Positions 36,236 to 48,601 of a stretch of DNA of 64,000 bases are shown in pieces (position 1 is the first letter of the stretch; each line of letters opens with the position of its first letter). The stretch lies in assembly GCF_022605725.1 (NCBI RefSeq), contig NC_065567.1, positions 39,473,127-39,537,126 on the forward strand. Direction: 5' to 3'. Both the position numbers and the translations under genes were made by a program. Below the pieces are notes generated by a model that saw only the letters and a list, made by a program, of their open reading frames with translations, made no database searches and had not been told where the DNA came from. The stretch comes from Anthonomus grandis grandis (lineage: Eukaryota; Arthropoda; Insecta; Coleoptera; Curculionidae).

Positions 36236-37654
36236 AATGTCATTTATTCTTAATAAGCTACGTAAAAAAGAGTAGAGAGTCAATTGCATGCAATTATTTT
36301 ACGAGATATATTTTTGTAAACCATAAAGAAGACTGGAGGATAAACTTTCCATAAGTAAAGTCATGATAATACTTGAAATATATACTTCTGAAAGATACTT
36401 TTTTTGGAATAAAATGCATAACTTAATGGTATACAATACGCGGAACTAATAATGGCTTTTAGTAAATAATTCGCTATTAGCCACTTTGGATAGTTTCTCA
36501 GTCAGAGAGATTCAAGAATACTCACTGGTGTTCTGGCAACGACGACTTTATGATTAGGCCCTTTTTTCTATTAGCCTTCTATAATACCGGTAATCTTCTT
36601 ATTGGTACATATTCTATTACTGTTATTAGGTACATAAGAATATTTATTACTTATTTTTTATAATTTTATTTAAATTTATTCGAATTTCAAATATTTTATT
36701 ACATGATGTTTTACCTTGTTGTATTTGTATATGTATGATTTATAATATATGTTATATATGCACATTAAATGGTAATATAATTTCAATTGATTTTATTTAA
36801 ATTTTTTCATAAATAATCAAGACCAACATGTCATTTAGGAAGCTTGGTCTGGAAATATTTAATAATAGAAATAAAACTACCACAGAAATCTGCTATTACT
36901 TCCCAAACTTTAAATAATATTTTTTTATGTTTTCTATGCTTTTTAAAGTAATTACGTGCCATTAAACATTACAAATTTAAAAATGAAAGATTAAGTTAAA
37001 ACTGTGTAAAAAAAATGTTTTTGTGTAAAAAGTTTTTCCTTTGCTCTACCAGTGGCGTCAATATATTCGCAAATATATTCCCTAATATATTATATAAAAA
37101 TATTAATGTTGATTTATTTAGCGCTTATGATGAACAATAATTGAAAACAAAGCTATTTAGGAATAACGACGTTTTCATTATCAAGCGTAAACAACTCTAT
37201 GTAATTTTTTATCGTTTTGAATAATTTAATCGAATTATTTATATAGTTCCATAGGGTAATTCCCATAAGCGATTTTTTCTGTGTTTTCAAATGACTCAAA
37301 TTATTAGAAATCAATGAACACTCTGAGCTAAGTAGTGGGATTTTTTATGAAAATTCTGCATTATTAATTTTTGGCTTATATTTTCTAAGAATGTTTTCCT
37401 TTCTGAGAAAAAATAAATGTACTAAAATCCATATAAGCAATTATATATACGCTATATATGTATATAGCGTTGATAATGCCCATAAGAAATTTTCTTGATG
37501 AGGCTCATATTCTAACTTGAGATTTAATTGTATTATACCTTTTAAAATAGGATTTTATTGTTTTAAAGTTTTTGCAATAAAATAATATAAAAATGTTTAA
37601 TGGAGAAAATTGTTAAATGATTGAAATCAAAATAATATTAAATATATAATATTA
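36236..37654. other. AT-rich presumed intron
   Basis: No feature is supported except a short hairpin near 37448-37470 (cgctatata and tatagcg). Confidence 0.45.
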
Positions 37655-37656
37655 TA

Positions 37657-38062
37657 CAGTGCTTTCATTTCAAAATGATCCACCCTTAATAACTTTCTTT
37701 TTTATTTAAGCAGCGTAAAATTCTCTATTCAACGGTACCAAAATTAAATCGGTAAATGGGTAAGCAAATAGTTAGCGAAAAGGTCTAGAAATAATGAATA
37801 TTTTATTTACGCCAAACTTTGGTATGTCAAATGGCTACCCCATGGTGTGATACATTATTTTAAAGGGCATTCATTATGCTATCAACGGTTGTAAAAAAAA
37901 AATAAAATTGATTGACCAAGAAGCAATTAAAGTGTAAATCGGTAGGGTAGAAAAACAAATTTAATTAGTTTAACTAATTTATTTTATTAAATGTTCATAA
38001 TTTTTTTTTTTTTTTTTTCAAGAAAGTTATTAAGGGTGGATCGTTTTGAAATGAAAGCACTG
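37657..38062. mobile_element. 406-bp MITE with ~43-bp inverted repeats
   Basis: The left end CAGTGCTTTCATTTCAAAA continues for about 43 bp (to gttattaagggtggatc, inverted) and is repeated inverted at 38020-38062 with one or two mismatches. A TA precedes the left end; the right side has TT in place of TA. The interior is AT-rich with no coding frame and includes a 17-base T run near 38003-38019. Likely moved by a Tc1/mariner transposase. Confidence 0.85.
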
Positions 38063-41000
38063 TTTTTAGAAATGTAATAGATATAATAAGTAATTGAAAT
38101 AGTTGTTTGTTTATAACTTAGAAGGTAAAAGAAATATTCAAAACCTTAAACATTCTCTTTCTAAATGAAACCAAACATTTTTATAGTCTGCTTAACACCA
38201 ATCATCCTTATAAGAATATGGTTTTTGCACAAAAATAAAGGCATTTTATGAGAGCAGAATCAATATTATTTTGTTTCTTGTTTTATAGTACAATTAATTT
38301 AATTATGCAGTAGATATGTTTTTAATTTATATTTAATTTCTTAGCAAGAAGTTTAGTAGCCTATATAGTTTTAAAAGGTACGCAAGTATACCGAAAAAAT
38401 TAGAAAGAAATGCAATAGCAAAATCTGCAATAAATCGTCGAGCACAAGCTTAAAATTTGCTGAACTGCGTTAAATTATGGACATATAAAGTTAAATTTAT
38501 AATTTGTGGTCCAACAGTCATTTTCTTTAATAATTGTTTTTTATATTCTAATAATATTTTAATATTTCTAAATTAATTGTAAACTCTTCTTAATTTCGTT
38601 ATTTTTCTTGCGAAAATGCATGTAAACAATAACTTAAATTGCTAAGTGAGAAAGATCAGCAAAATCGCGTACTAAAATCCAAGAAGTGCGTCTAATACAT
38701 TTAAAAACAAATAACTAAAAAGTAAAAATAATTAAAAACTGAATTTTCTAGACTTTAAAGCTATAAACCTGAAAAATCTTTGTTTTTTATTACGATAGAT
38801 AAGAGAAAGTGTGGTCTATTTTTATCCTACGTGCTTAATTATTTATTTTTCTTTTAAGTACGGCGGCCTCGCGTCGTATTGACTAAGAGACCCAGCCTAT
38901 ACAGAAAAAGGTATATACATAATAAATAATGTGAATAGACAGAAACATACACAGAAGAGAGTTGCGACAATAAACCAGAAGCAACATTTTAATTAGGTAA
39001 AAATGAACAAAGTCTCTTTAGAGTAAACCCATCTTTTCTGGCACCTCTTTTATCTTACCTACATATGATAAAATAAATTTAATTTATAAGCGATGTAAAT
39101 TCGAGCACAAAGAATTATCTTTTTAAGAAAGAAATTCCACTTAACAGTTCTTTATACTTTATAGATCCGAACGAAACTCATTTTTTAATTATATAAGCCC
39201 GTTATATACGTTTATATATATATGCGTATCCCATCCGGGCTCGCAAGAAATTAAGAAGATAAGGAGTTAAGAATCTGAAAGTTAACTCAGTCAAAAAGCT
39301 GTTGCACAACATGCTTACAAAGGCGAAAAATGTTGTAAGAATTTTTAAGCTAAAGACACTTAATTTTATACGTTTTAGTAAGGCGTTTTTGACTTTTTTC
39401 TCTGATGCGATTTTGCTGCAATAACTACTGAACAAAAAGATAATAGGGTAAGAAAGGTAAAAAATAAATTATTAAATATAAATATACAGGGTTGCCCAAG
39501 GAAAAGATCTCACCCTATTTGTAACTCTTCTGGTATATTTTGGGAAGAAAACTTGGACCCTTCAATTTTAATGTCTAAGAGGACGTTTTTTCATATAGCT
39601 ATACAATATAGGGCGATCTAAAAATAAAATAATACTCCCTTTAGATTTAATTTTAAAATTCTTTATGGAGTTTTTAGTACCTTTTGTATTATAAAGTTTA
39701 TGCCGATCTATAATCATTGTGAAACTATTTGAAAGAATAAGATTTTAATAAATTACTGCTAATAATAATTGACTGCATGGAAAAAAAATTATAATGATTG
39801 ACCAGCAAGGATATTTAGCATCAGTCAGTGTCATCGAATGTCTAAGGTCGATATAAATTTGTTGAAAAGACCTTTCAAATAAATTAATATATTTTTTTTT
39901 AATCATCCTTATTTAAGGCTATTAAATGATGACGTTTTGTAGATTTTCTGATCCTGAATAGATTTTTTGCGCGTCTAATAAGAAATCAGTGTGAGAAAGC
40001 ATTCTAATCCTCATTTTAGAATAAGCATCCGTAGCGACATCTAAAAGTCATTTCTCAAAACATTAATTAAGGTAACTGGATCTGAGAAGGTAAACTTTTC
40101 AAGTAAATAATGTGTTCCGTTTTTACTTTTATATGGAGACGTCAATTTTTCTTTTGCATGGAATGAAAGGCGAGTTGATTAAAAATAAATAATAAAACAT
40201 AGTATCAATGTATTTTGTTATTTTTTATAACTATTAAACTATTTTTATTTTGTAATTTTTAAGAAAAAGTTATATAAATTTTTTATCTACTACCCTTTCC
40301 TAAATTATAATTTATTATTTAAACTAATAATTTGAAAATGACGTTATCAAACTCATCACACCTATTCAGGATCAAAAAATCGCGCAAAAAGGTTTTCTTT
40401 AAATCAAAATTTAAATTTTCCAGTATTTCTATTTTTTTCTCACTCTTGTACATGTTAAAAGAAAGATTCAATATAGTTGTATTTTTCGTGGCAAACTTTG
40501 TTTATATTACACGTGCTTGTAAGGTCCTGTCTACCTGATACATGAGAATAACTTTGGCCAATTTAAATTGTGAATCATGGGCACGGTGATGAAAACATTT
40601 AAATAAAAGCTTGAATTAAAAAAATTATTGCTAAATTCTTAGAATAATAAATATGATATAATATATTTGGTCTTTACATTTAATAGTTCACATGAAAATT
40701 CATATGAAAATTAAATAGAAACAAAATTGAATTTTAATAAAAATGCAGTATTTTAAAATGACTTTTGCAAAATATGATATTATAAAGGAGTTTTCTTATG
40801 ATCATTGGAAAGATCAACCTATCAAATAAAATGTAAAACACAAGAAAATGAATGAGAATTAATTGTACATGCAGTTTGAATCACTAAACTAAAAACAGAT
40901 TTAAGTAATCCTTTTAATTACTATAATTAATAACATATGGCACATTTTAAGGGTAAAAACTAATTTATATGTAAAAAATATTAACCTATTTCTTTCTTTC

Positions 41001-41677
41001 TCATAATCATGTCAATGGTGTGAGATCCTAATGAAGGTGCCCAAAATAATTGTTGGACACATAATTAAAGAGATAATTAATAGGGCTATTTAAATCTGGT
41101 ACAATATAATATGGCACCTATTAGGGAATTGAAGGTGATATTATGTAAGGAGACAAAATGGCGATAGAATGTCACTTTATTTACTATATATTGGCTATGA
41201 TTTTGTTTTAATTTTCATGATTTGTTTTAACAAGCATTAAATTAGGTAACTTTACCATCATTTAATCGATCTTGTATCTTTTGCAGTTTCCCAGATTTAA
41301 TTTACGACACTCTGCACAATATAATACAATTTTTAGTACCTTTATACTTTTTCTAGTTTATTAATGACTCGAAAATTTTAAACCGTCGATTACTTCAAAA
41401 AGATTTTATCTTAGTTTATGTGCATACATTAAAAATTTTTTTTATTATTCTTCCTGGCGAATAAATTATTAAATACTGCTGATTTACAATTCCCATTAAT
41501 CCTTAATTGGTTAATGCGTAGGGCTTTTATATGCTATGTAAAATAAAAAAAAAACAGCCTAATGGAAAGAAGATCCATCAATCCAGTTACTTTTGAAGAC
41601 AGGTTTTTCAAATAAATCAACTTTCTTTCATTTATCAATATGCCAAAGGTTGATCAGAATGTAAATGATAAGAGTTA
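38063..41677. other. AT-rich presumed intron with end fragments
   Basis: No gene was recognised. A tacagggttgccc at about 39485-39497 looks like a Tc1/mariner-type end without a visible partner. A gatcctgaatag near 39951 recurs inverted near 40365, which hints at a decayed inverted-repeat element around 39.9-40.4 kb. Open frames 39202-39435 (-) and 40332-40538 (+) are not recognised. Confidence 0.45.
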
Positions 41678-42229
41678 TACAGGGGAGTTTATCTAGAACG
41701 AATATGAGAAAAAATATATATGAGTGATTCGCGTTTAAAAAAATGCGCAGGCATGTAAGTTGGTACTTTCAGTTCTTTGCATCTTTTACAATAAAAGCCT
41801 TTTTTATGCGATGTCATGTAGCATTAGTCAGTACCATCTTTCTTATTTAAAATTGACGTTAATTTGTATTGACAATTGTTAATACAACATCCGTACTAAA
41901 ATCACTCTGTCTGCCTATTTGTTTATTTGTTTATTTTTCACGCATATATACGAAATAATCGAGTTTTTCTTAACGAATTTTAACAAAATATTTAAAAATC
42001 AAAACATTTAAATAATGATTGGGGTTAAGGAGGGGATTTAAATTTGAAATACTCTGTGTGTTAAAAAACTTGTGTATTTGAAATGCTTAATTATTTAAAA
42101 AACTACAATTAAAATAAAATAGTGTATTAATAATTTAGTAACTGCTGAAAATATTTACTACTTAACAAAGTGCTTATCGATGGTGGAATTCCTTTTGTTA
42201 CCTTTCTAAAACCTGTAGTGAAATGAATG

Positions 42230-42965
42230 AAGCTTCTTTCATAATCTAATATTTTAGGTCTCACTCAATTGTGTCTCTTCGTCCAATCAGTTTATTTTCA
42301 AAATTAATATTTAGAATTTGTCGTATATAAGTCACATAGGTGCAATATCCTGCTTAAAGTAGATCCTTTACTCAAGATTTCCCTATAAAGTTGGAAATGC
42401 TTCTCTTAATTCTGGTACCAAAGTGTTCCGCAATTTTTTTTTTATCTTATTATCGATCTCTATTACTAGTTGGCCAAAAATGGGCCAATAATTTGATCTC
42501 CGATGATTCCCGCCCACAAAATAATTCTTGCTTGGTGTTATGTATGTTGTTCAACTAATCAATATAAATTTGTTTCAGTATAGTAGCGACATTTTTTTCG
42601 GTTTACTTAAAAACAAAAAATATTTAACAAGTATTTAAAGTATTTTTAAGCCTAGTATAATATGATTTTGTTTTTAGAGCATAAAACAGTAACTGTTCAT
42701 TAAGTAAAAGTAGCATCGTCTAAAAATAATATGTAGTCTAAAAGTATTTGACAGTTATCCACTGATAGAAACGTATCATCCATTTTTTCTCTAAGAGACC
42801 AAACGAAAAGAAAGTATAAAACAAAACATAAAAAAAAATTATATGGATTTGATGAGACCGTGACTTTGTGTTTTTACCTTTGTTTAGTTATCCACTGAAT
42901 TAATTCATTATCGTCTCGCAAAATTCTATTTCTCGATCAGGATTCTCTTGCAGTTCCCCGACTGG
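42230..42965 (-). pseudogene. Transposase relic containing a SINE fragment
   Basis: In minus-strand order: NPDREIEFCETIMN (end of the DNA-binding part), an interruption that includes a SINE tail, then ILFLDDATFTLNE (first catalytic Asp). Next come WAGIIGDQIIGPF, LVPELREAFPTL and YFKQDIAP (the Q-D-G-A-P box with Gly replaced by Ile), then NKLIGRRDTIEW. The tail with the third acidic residue was not found. Many frameshifts and stops. Confidence 0.7.
42838..42890 (+). mobile_element. SINE 3'-end fragment
   Basis: About 50 bases (aaattatatggatttgatga, then gaccgtgactttgtgt and a T-rich end) match, with few differences, the inverted sequence at 59282-59332 at the 3' end of the SINE described there. 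It lies between two transposase blocks, which explains part of the interruption of the relic at 42230-42965. Confidence 0.7.
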
Positions 42966-43274
42966 CTTCATTTTAAAAGCTCCTTTGCCGGCTTACTTTA
43001 TTATTTATAGACCGACAAACTAACTTTTTTATTTTAATAGATATTGTTAGCGCAATTTTATTTATAATCTAAAAATAAAATTACGAGATGTTTTATTTAA
43101 AATAACAAAGTTGGTATTAGCTACAGCTTTATGACACACCTCGTATAAAAAGTTTTTAATTTTAGGAGATACGCAACTAATAATACCAATTGATGTGTCT
43201 ATGCTTTTTTTTAAACGTGTCCCCATATTTATTTTTTATTGAATTTATTCTAGATAAAAGCCTTACCATATATA

Positions 43275-44555
43275 CAGGTTCCTCCGATTAAGTTAGCACT
43301 ATCGGTATCTTTGTTAATACTTAAGATACAGGGTCGGCTAATTTAGGCAAGTTGGCTTTGAAATATAAAAATAACATGAGATAAACCTACCTAATTTATA
43401 GTAAATAAGCAAAAATGTTCCCATCTTATTCAATACCTTTCTAAGCATACTTAGCACACGTCTTGTAGTTTTAAATATTGATTTTTCATCTATTGATCCA
43501 ATTATTTACCTAATATGTGTCTTAAATTCATCAACGTTTCTGTTATTTTTTTATACAGTTCATTCTTTATGTAACCTTAAAAATAAAAGTCGAGAGGGGT
43601 TAGGTCTAGTGACCTAGCTGGCCAACGAATCGGGCTACGTGTCGCAATCCATTTATCGTTAAACAGTCTATTAAGTAATATTCTTACATCATTTAGTTGA
43701 TAGGGACGTGCTCCATCTTTTTGAAAATAGATTTGTTGTCATCTCTCCATGTTAACATTATCCAAATATTCTTCCAGCGCTCCAGATATTATGAGGTTAA
43801 TTTATCTCATTCTGGTCAAAGTGCCATCCTAAAACACAGGCTTTTATTCCTAATATTTGGCTTTCTATTGAGCTGCACCAAACGTTTATACCAAATTGAT
43901 TTTGAAAGTTTCTGTGATCACTAATTAATAATCACGATACTGGAGTTTTCTATATGAGCTCCAAAATATGCCAAACTAGAAACTTCAACATCCTCGCTTA
44001 CTATAAATTGGTTCCATCTTCTAGATGTTTTAAGCACGTTTTCGTTACCTCTAAATTTTTGGAGACCATTAAAAATTATGTTCGCGCTCTGTCACTATTT
44101 TTTCGTCATACAACATATCACATTTTTTAATATGCTTAAAAGATATTTTACTTTTAGATTTTACAAAAATCAAAAACTGTCACCATTTATTTATTTTATC
44201 TTCTAAAAAATTTAATTTTAAAAGCAAGACAAATAAATCATTATTTCAATAATAAAATAAATAAATAACTTGCCTAAATTTGGTAAAATTATTATTGTCA
44301 CCATAACTTCGTTATTTTTAGGTTTAGGATATTATTGTAAATAAACTTTTTATTAATAAATTTTTTCTTGATTATATTTCCATTTAACAAAATTAAATTT
44401 TTTACATTTTCTCGAAAACGGGTTGTTTAATTTCTTTTTCTGTTATCACCGTTTTAATTCGTAGAAAAAATCTTACTAGTTTACTAATTTACCTGACCTT
44501 GTATCTCCAATATTAACAAAGATACCAAAAGTGCCACTAAATCAATGGCACTCTG
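43275..44555 (-). mobile_element. Tc1/mariner-superfamily element, 1281 bp
   Basis: Ends are CAGGTTCC at 43275 and its loose inverse GGCACTCTG at 44555, each flanked by TA (43273-43274, 44556-44557). Inverted repeats of about 80 bp share tatctttgttaatactt and a second motif (CAGGGTCGG from 43329; inverse ending at 44501), placed exactly 54 bp from each end. A broken transposase reads on the minus strand. It begins only a few bases beyond the end of the element at 41680-43267. Confidence 0.82.
43560..44060 (-). pseudogene. Broken transposase, catalytic domain
   Basis: The minus strand gives NQFGINVWCSSIESQILGIK followed by ACVLGWHFDQNEIN, then EEYLDNVNMER. A 46-codon intact block reads FQKDGARPYQLNDVRILLNR, then DKWIATRSPIRWPARSLDLT and PLDFYF, then a stop. 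The Q-x-D-G-A and W-P-A-R-S-x-D-L-T-P-L-D-F boxes identify a Tc1/mariner-superfamily transposase and retain the second and third acidic residues. The first Asp box and the DNA-binding half were not found. The plus-strand open frame 43697-43924 lies opposite this gene and is not a gene. Confidence 0.8.
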
Positions 44556-45278
44556 TATACAAAATCATAGGAATTACAGTTTTCTTTTCTTAATATGATA
44601 AACTTTTACAATATGTGTATTTACCAATAAAATTAAATTTTTATGGGTGAAAACTTAATAAAATCTAATGAACTTATTAATTTGTTTATTTTTATAATAA
44701 AATTAAGGTAATCTAAAATAGTATCAGAGTCAACAAAGTGGGCGCGTAAATATTATTTTTCATTTATGAGTAAGATTTTATTCCTTCATAAAAGTTATTT
44801 GGTTTAGTCATGAAATAATAAATATTTAGCCACAACATATTTCAAGACATATTAAACTTTTCACGGTCCAGTAGGTCGATTTATCTATTTTTTTTTTAGT
44901 AAATTTATAAAAGTCCATATGTACGTATATATATATGCTTCAGTAGAAGAAACAAATTTAATATCTGTAAAAAGGTGCACTTCTTTCAACTAAAACCAAT
45001 TTTATAATCTGTAAAAATATATAAAAAAGGTACCATCGCTTCGAAGTCTTTGTATAACCCGAGGAAGAGATATGTCAAAGTTGACTGCTTAACCAAATCA
45101 AAATAGTAAGAGCGTCATCGAAATATTACACATGTCAAACGAACTGGTATATTAAAAACAAACACATTTTTATTTTTTTAGTCGACATTAATTAAGTTGA
45201 AAAATGTATCAATAACATTAGTTAGATGTCAGAGTTTGTGCTCTGAAAGATTTTTTATTATTTTTCACAATCAATAAC
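44556..45278. other. AT-rich presumed intron
   Basis: No gene or repeat end was recognised. Confidence 0.45.
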
Positions 45279-45581
45279 TTAGTATTGAACCACTTTAATC
45301 TTGTCTTCTTTGGTTAGCATTTCAATGGAGATATTCTTTTTATTATTTTCTAAACTGTCAAAAACAATGCCGTCGACAAAAGTGTTAAGAATCTTAAAAT
45401 GCATCATTAGGAGATAATCAGTAGAAGGTGGTCCAAATATTCTGACAACTTACTTAGCAAGCAGGCGAATTCGGCTCCCCGCAGACAGATTAAGTGATTT
45501 TGCTTTTAGAATTCGCATATATTGATTTATTTTTAGATTGCTGTTTAGTTCTGACAGAGTTACCTGTTTTGGTCCGCATGG
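45279..45581 (-). pseudogene. Unidentified open frame with one stop
   Basis: A 101-codon minus-strand frame is interrupted by a single TAA after KAKSLNLSAGSRIRLLAK and continues VVRIFGPPSTDYLLMMHFKI to a stop at 45279. Its codon complexity is higher than in surrounding chance frames. The segment S-x-x-R-x-x-L-x-A-K-x-V followed by a later FDSLENN distantly recalls P-element-type transposases, but I cannot support that family firmly. It could be a decayed transposon exon or an unrelated gene fragment. Confidence 0.3.
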
Positions 45582-45631
45582 TTAAATGAAATGATAATAT
45601 CTAATTATTAATCATTTAAGAACAAAATTAA

Positions 45632-45916
45632 ATGTGGACAAAGTTTTTAAAAAGTGTATCTGCCTTGTTGCTCGTAACAATAGCTAGCCTTGTGTCGTCT
45701 AATTATAATAATGTATTATTTTATGTGTGTACCATGGATTCCAGTATTTTCGTTTTTATGACAAATATAAAAAGCAAAGTTAAATCTTTAAGTCAGTATT
45801 TATGTGAAATTAAAAAAAGGAAAAAGCCATCTGCCTTTTTTTTAGAGAAAACTTCTCAAAATACCATTAGTGAAGCTATAAGTCAGGAAATATACAAGGT
45901 GTTTGACTTAAAATAG
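45632..45916 (+). CDS. Possible small secreted protein, unidentified
   Basis: The 94-codon frame starts MWTKFLKSVSALLLVTIASL and resembles a signal peptide of about 23 residues (a basic Lys, a hydrophobic core, then V-S-S). The rest has few cysteines, several Lys-rich stretches (KKRKKP near residue 65) and no motif I know. AT-rich composition makes a chance ORF of this length possible, and no splice sites or neighbours support it. Confidence 0.22.
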   Translation: MWTKFLKSVSALLLVTIASLVSSNYNNVLFYVCTMDSSIFVFMTNIKSKVKSLSQYLCEIKKRKKPSAFFLEKTSQNTISEAISQEIYKVFDLK

Positions 45917-46639
45917 AAAGTTTTTTTTGTTTTTATTGAAAATCTAAAACAATTGTTCTTCTAGCCAAACTTTATTAATAATCAATAAATTCTTATAATA
46001 CTAAAAACACGATCTTTTAATAAGTTGTTTTATGATTAAATTCTAAATATGTACTTATCGTTAACATTTAAAACCTAGCCAATTTAAACTTTTCCATGAA
46101 ATTTTTTTTAAATAATATTGTTGCCCAGCGCATTGAAGCCTTACAGTGGAGGATACAACTTTGAATATCACTGTTTTTACAACTGTGAAAACTATTTGAA
46201 TAAGATTTGTAATGAATGATCAAAATTAAAGTGTTTAATTTTATTTCTATGAACAGTTTGAACAGACACATTGCATGGCAGCATTGGTATGATTTTAAAT
46301 TATCTTGAAATTATTAGGGATGCAATTATAAGAGCTGGAGAAAAGAAGAAAAGGGGAGCAGAATTACCAAGAATGGAAAAGTAATAAGTAGGATTTCCAA
46401 CCTATACAACAAAAATACCTTAACACTTTTTAAACAAATATTTAAATGATTAGAATGATTTATACTAACCGTTTTTGTTAGAAACCTAATTATTTGTCAT
46501 TATGCAGTTATTTTCTTATAATTTTTAGGATTCTTTATAAATACAATATACCATTAGAATACAAACTAGAGTAGTTTTAAAAATATTGGAAGTCCTGAAT
46601 CGCTTTTATATTTTTAGGAAATTTAATGCAAATTTAATG
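45917..46639. other. AT-rich presumed intron
   Basis: Nothing supported; the minus-strand frame 46068-46271 is not recognised. Confidence 0.4.
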
Positions 46640-46870
46640 CTTGATTTATCGGTAAAAAAAATGTGTGCCTATTTACGCTCTTGCTTGGATAGTAACTAAG
46701 TAATATTGAGGTTTTGTAAAGCCTGGAGGGCCGAATGGCGAATAGACCTATCATGTATAGGTTTCTGCTCTTGATAGACCTAACAGCTTCTGCGACGTTG
46801 ACGTAACCTTGTATCATACTCGTAAGCTAGCTATCATACTCGCTATCTACAAGGTCATAACTGTGTTTCA
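46640..46870 (-). pseudogene. Tc1 transposase fragment, DNA-binding part
   Basis: A minus-strand frame (46623-46817) contains VRSIKSRNLYMIGLFAIRPS then RLYKTSILLS. The R-P-S-R-L-x-K-T segment is like the second helix-turn-helix end of Tc1 transposases and parallels GLQAL in the relic near 24.65 kb. The match is partial and no catalytic box follows. Confidence 0.4.
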
Positions 46871-47800
46871 CGTCAACATGTTTTTGCATATTGACTTTGT
46901 TGCACGTACAATTAATACAAATTCTCAGGTAGCAAAAATTGTATTGAATACGATTTTTATTTTATCAAATACACCTTGAAGAATTTAAACTATTAATTTA
47001 ATATCAACAAGAATAACTTAAAGTGATAAATGTAATAAGGTATGTTCAAAGGAATATCAAAAAAATTATAAATACAATTAAAAAACTACTTTTTTGTCTC
47101 GTCCGTCTCCTAGGCTATTTCAGGTATATTTTGATATACCTGCATCTTGTTAGGCTTATTGTGAAAATGAATCTATACTTGATTGTTTTTGAAGCTGACT
47201 ATAATAAATCCATCGTATTATAATATGACTGAGGGTACGTCAAACTAATTGTATTTAATAATTTACATAGTTCAAACTATTTAAAATATAAATAACAGAT
47301 TAAGGTTAAAACATTTATTGCTGTGACACCTTTAGTGGTTTACAAGAACACTTTTCAAATATTTTTCCTTCAAATATTAAAAAAATCTTATAAGTGGTTT
47401 CTCTTTGTAGAATGATAGTTATTTTATTGGTTTAACAGTGAGAACTTTCGTCCCTGGAAAACCATCGATTTAACAAGCCATATGATGTACCAATTTAATA
47501 AATTCCATTGGTGATAATTAGTATAGTCCTCAATATCTACTTTAGGTACTTTTTAAAAATTATTTAGTCTCAACTTCCGTTGCCGAAGTTTCTTTTGCGA
47601 ATCTTTGTAATAATATAGAACATTTTTTATTTTCCTTATTTACTATTTTCGATTATTACCCTCTTATCCTCCATCTCTCCGTAGTCTTATTCTAACAAAT
47701 TTATTCAGATTGTCAAATGCTTCTTTGCACAACTTTCATCAATCTGCGAAACTTTATCACTCATCTTTCATATGCAAAACTTTATAACTCAATTGAAATA
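46871..47800. other. AT-rich presumed intron
   Basis: No gene or repeat is recognised. The TA at 47801-47802 is the target base pair of the fold-back element. Confidence 0.45.
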
Positions 47801-47802
47801 TA

Positions 47803-48522
47803 CAGGGTGTCTCACGACGAATAGACGCGATCGATATTTCGGAAACTAATTTTTCAAAAATTTTGAAAATTTGGCAACATAGCACAGTCGATGGGGGCTA
47901 CATAACTAAAATATTTTGACAGTTGTGACGTTTCCGGTTATACCGGAAGTAGGTGTCAACTTCGTTATTTTAAATGGAACATCCTGTATATTTTTACTTT
48001 TTTGGCTTTTACGTGAAATTCTAAGTATATTTTGTGTATAATATCCTATACCTAAGTGTAACCGTTTTTGACATATTTTTAATTTCATGTGAAAAACTAT
48101 GTTTATAAGCCCTAACATAATTACCGATTACTCCCTTTTAGTAGCTTTTATTTATTGGTTAGTTTTGGTTTTATTTTAGAGGAAGGACCACTTTAAAAGA
48201 CTATTTTAAAATTTGGCTAAAAAAAAGATACAGGGTGGTCAAAAACTAGCATTAAAAATTAAAATGAAAAAATCATTAAAAGTCAATTTTTTTAAATGGA
48301 AACCCCCTATTTTTATAATTTTTTCATTAAGATAATTAAAAATAAGGTTAACTTTGTATAAGGTTATCTAGTCCAAAAATTGATAGTTTCCGAAATATTG
48401 GCAGTTTAAATTTGGCCTAATATTAAAAGCCGTATAATAACACGGCTCAAGGATTGTTGATTAGTTGGGCATGACGGTTGTCATAGTAACCGCTAGAAGC
48501 GGCAGTAAGACAATGGATTATA
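47803..48522 (+). repeat. Left arm of the fold-back element
   Basis: 720 bp. It contains an inverted end-like motif CATCCTG followed by TA (ending 47986) and a direct TA-CAGGGTGGTC at 48231, so it looks assembled from ends of other elements. Confidence 0.9.
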
Positions 48523-48601
48523 TGCATTAAATTTATAAGTTACTTGCTATTTAAGTTTTCTTCGTAAAAGTGTAATTTAATTAAAAAGTGTACATTTCTG
48601 T

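Larger units (their letters stand above)
41680..43267 (-). mobile_element. Decayed Tc1/mariner-superfamily element
   Basis: The left end at 41680 (CAGGGGAGTTTATCTAGAA) is preceded by TA. Its first 190 bp (ttgcatcttttacaataaaa, atgcgatgtcatgtag, cttatttaaaa) match in inverted order 43080-43267 and are clearly related to the repeats of the element at 30711. The enclosed transposase relic reads on the minus strand. The outermost right bases are decayed, so that end is approximate. Confidence 0.7.

Noticed and set aside
45632..45916. Second FGF exon
   Set aside because: YLCEIKK looks a little like the FGF Y-L-C-M box, but the glycine pattern and the flanking strands of the FGF core are missing and the frame starts with its own signal peptide.
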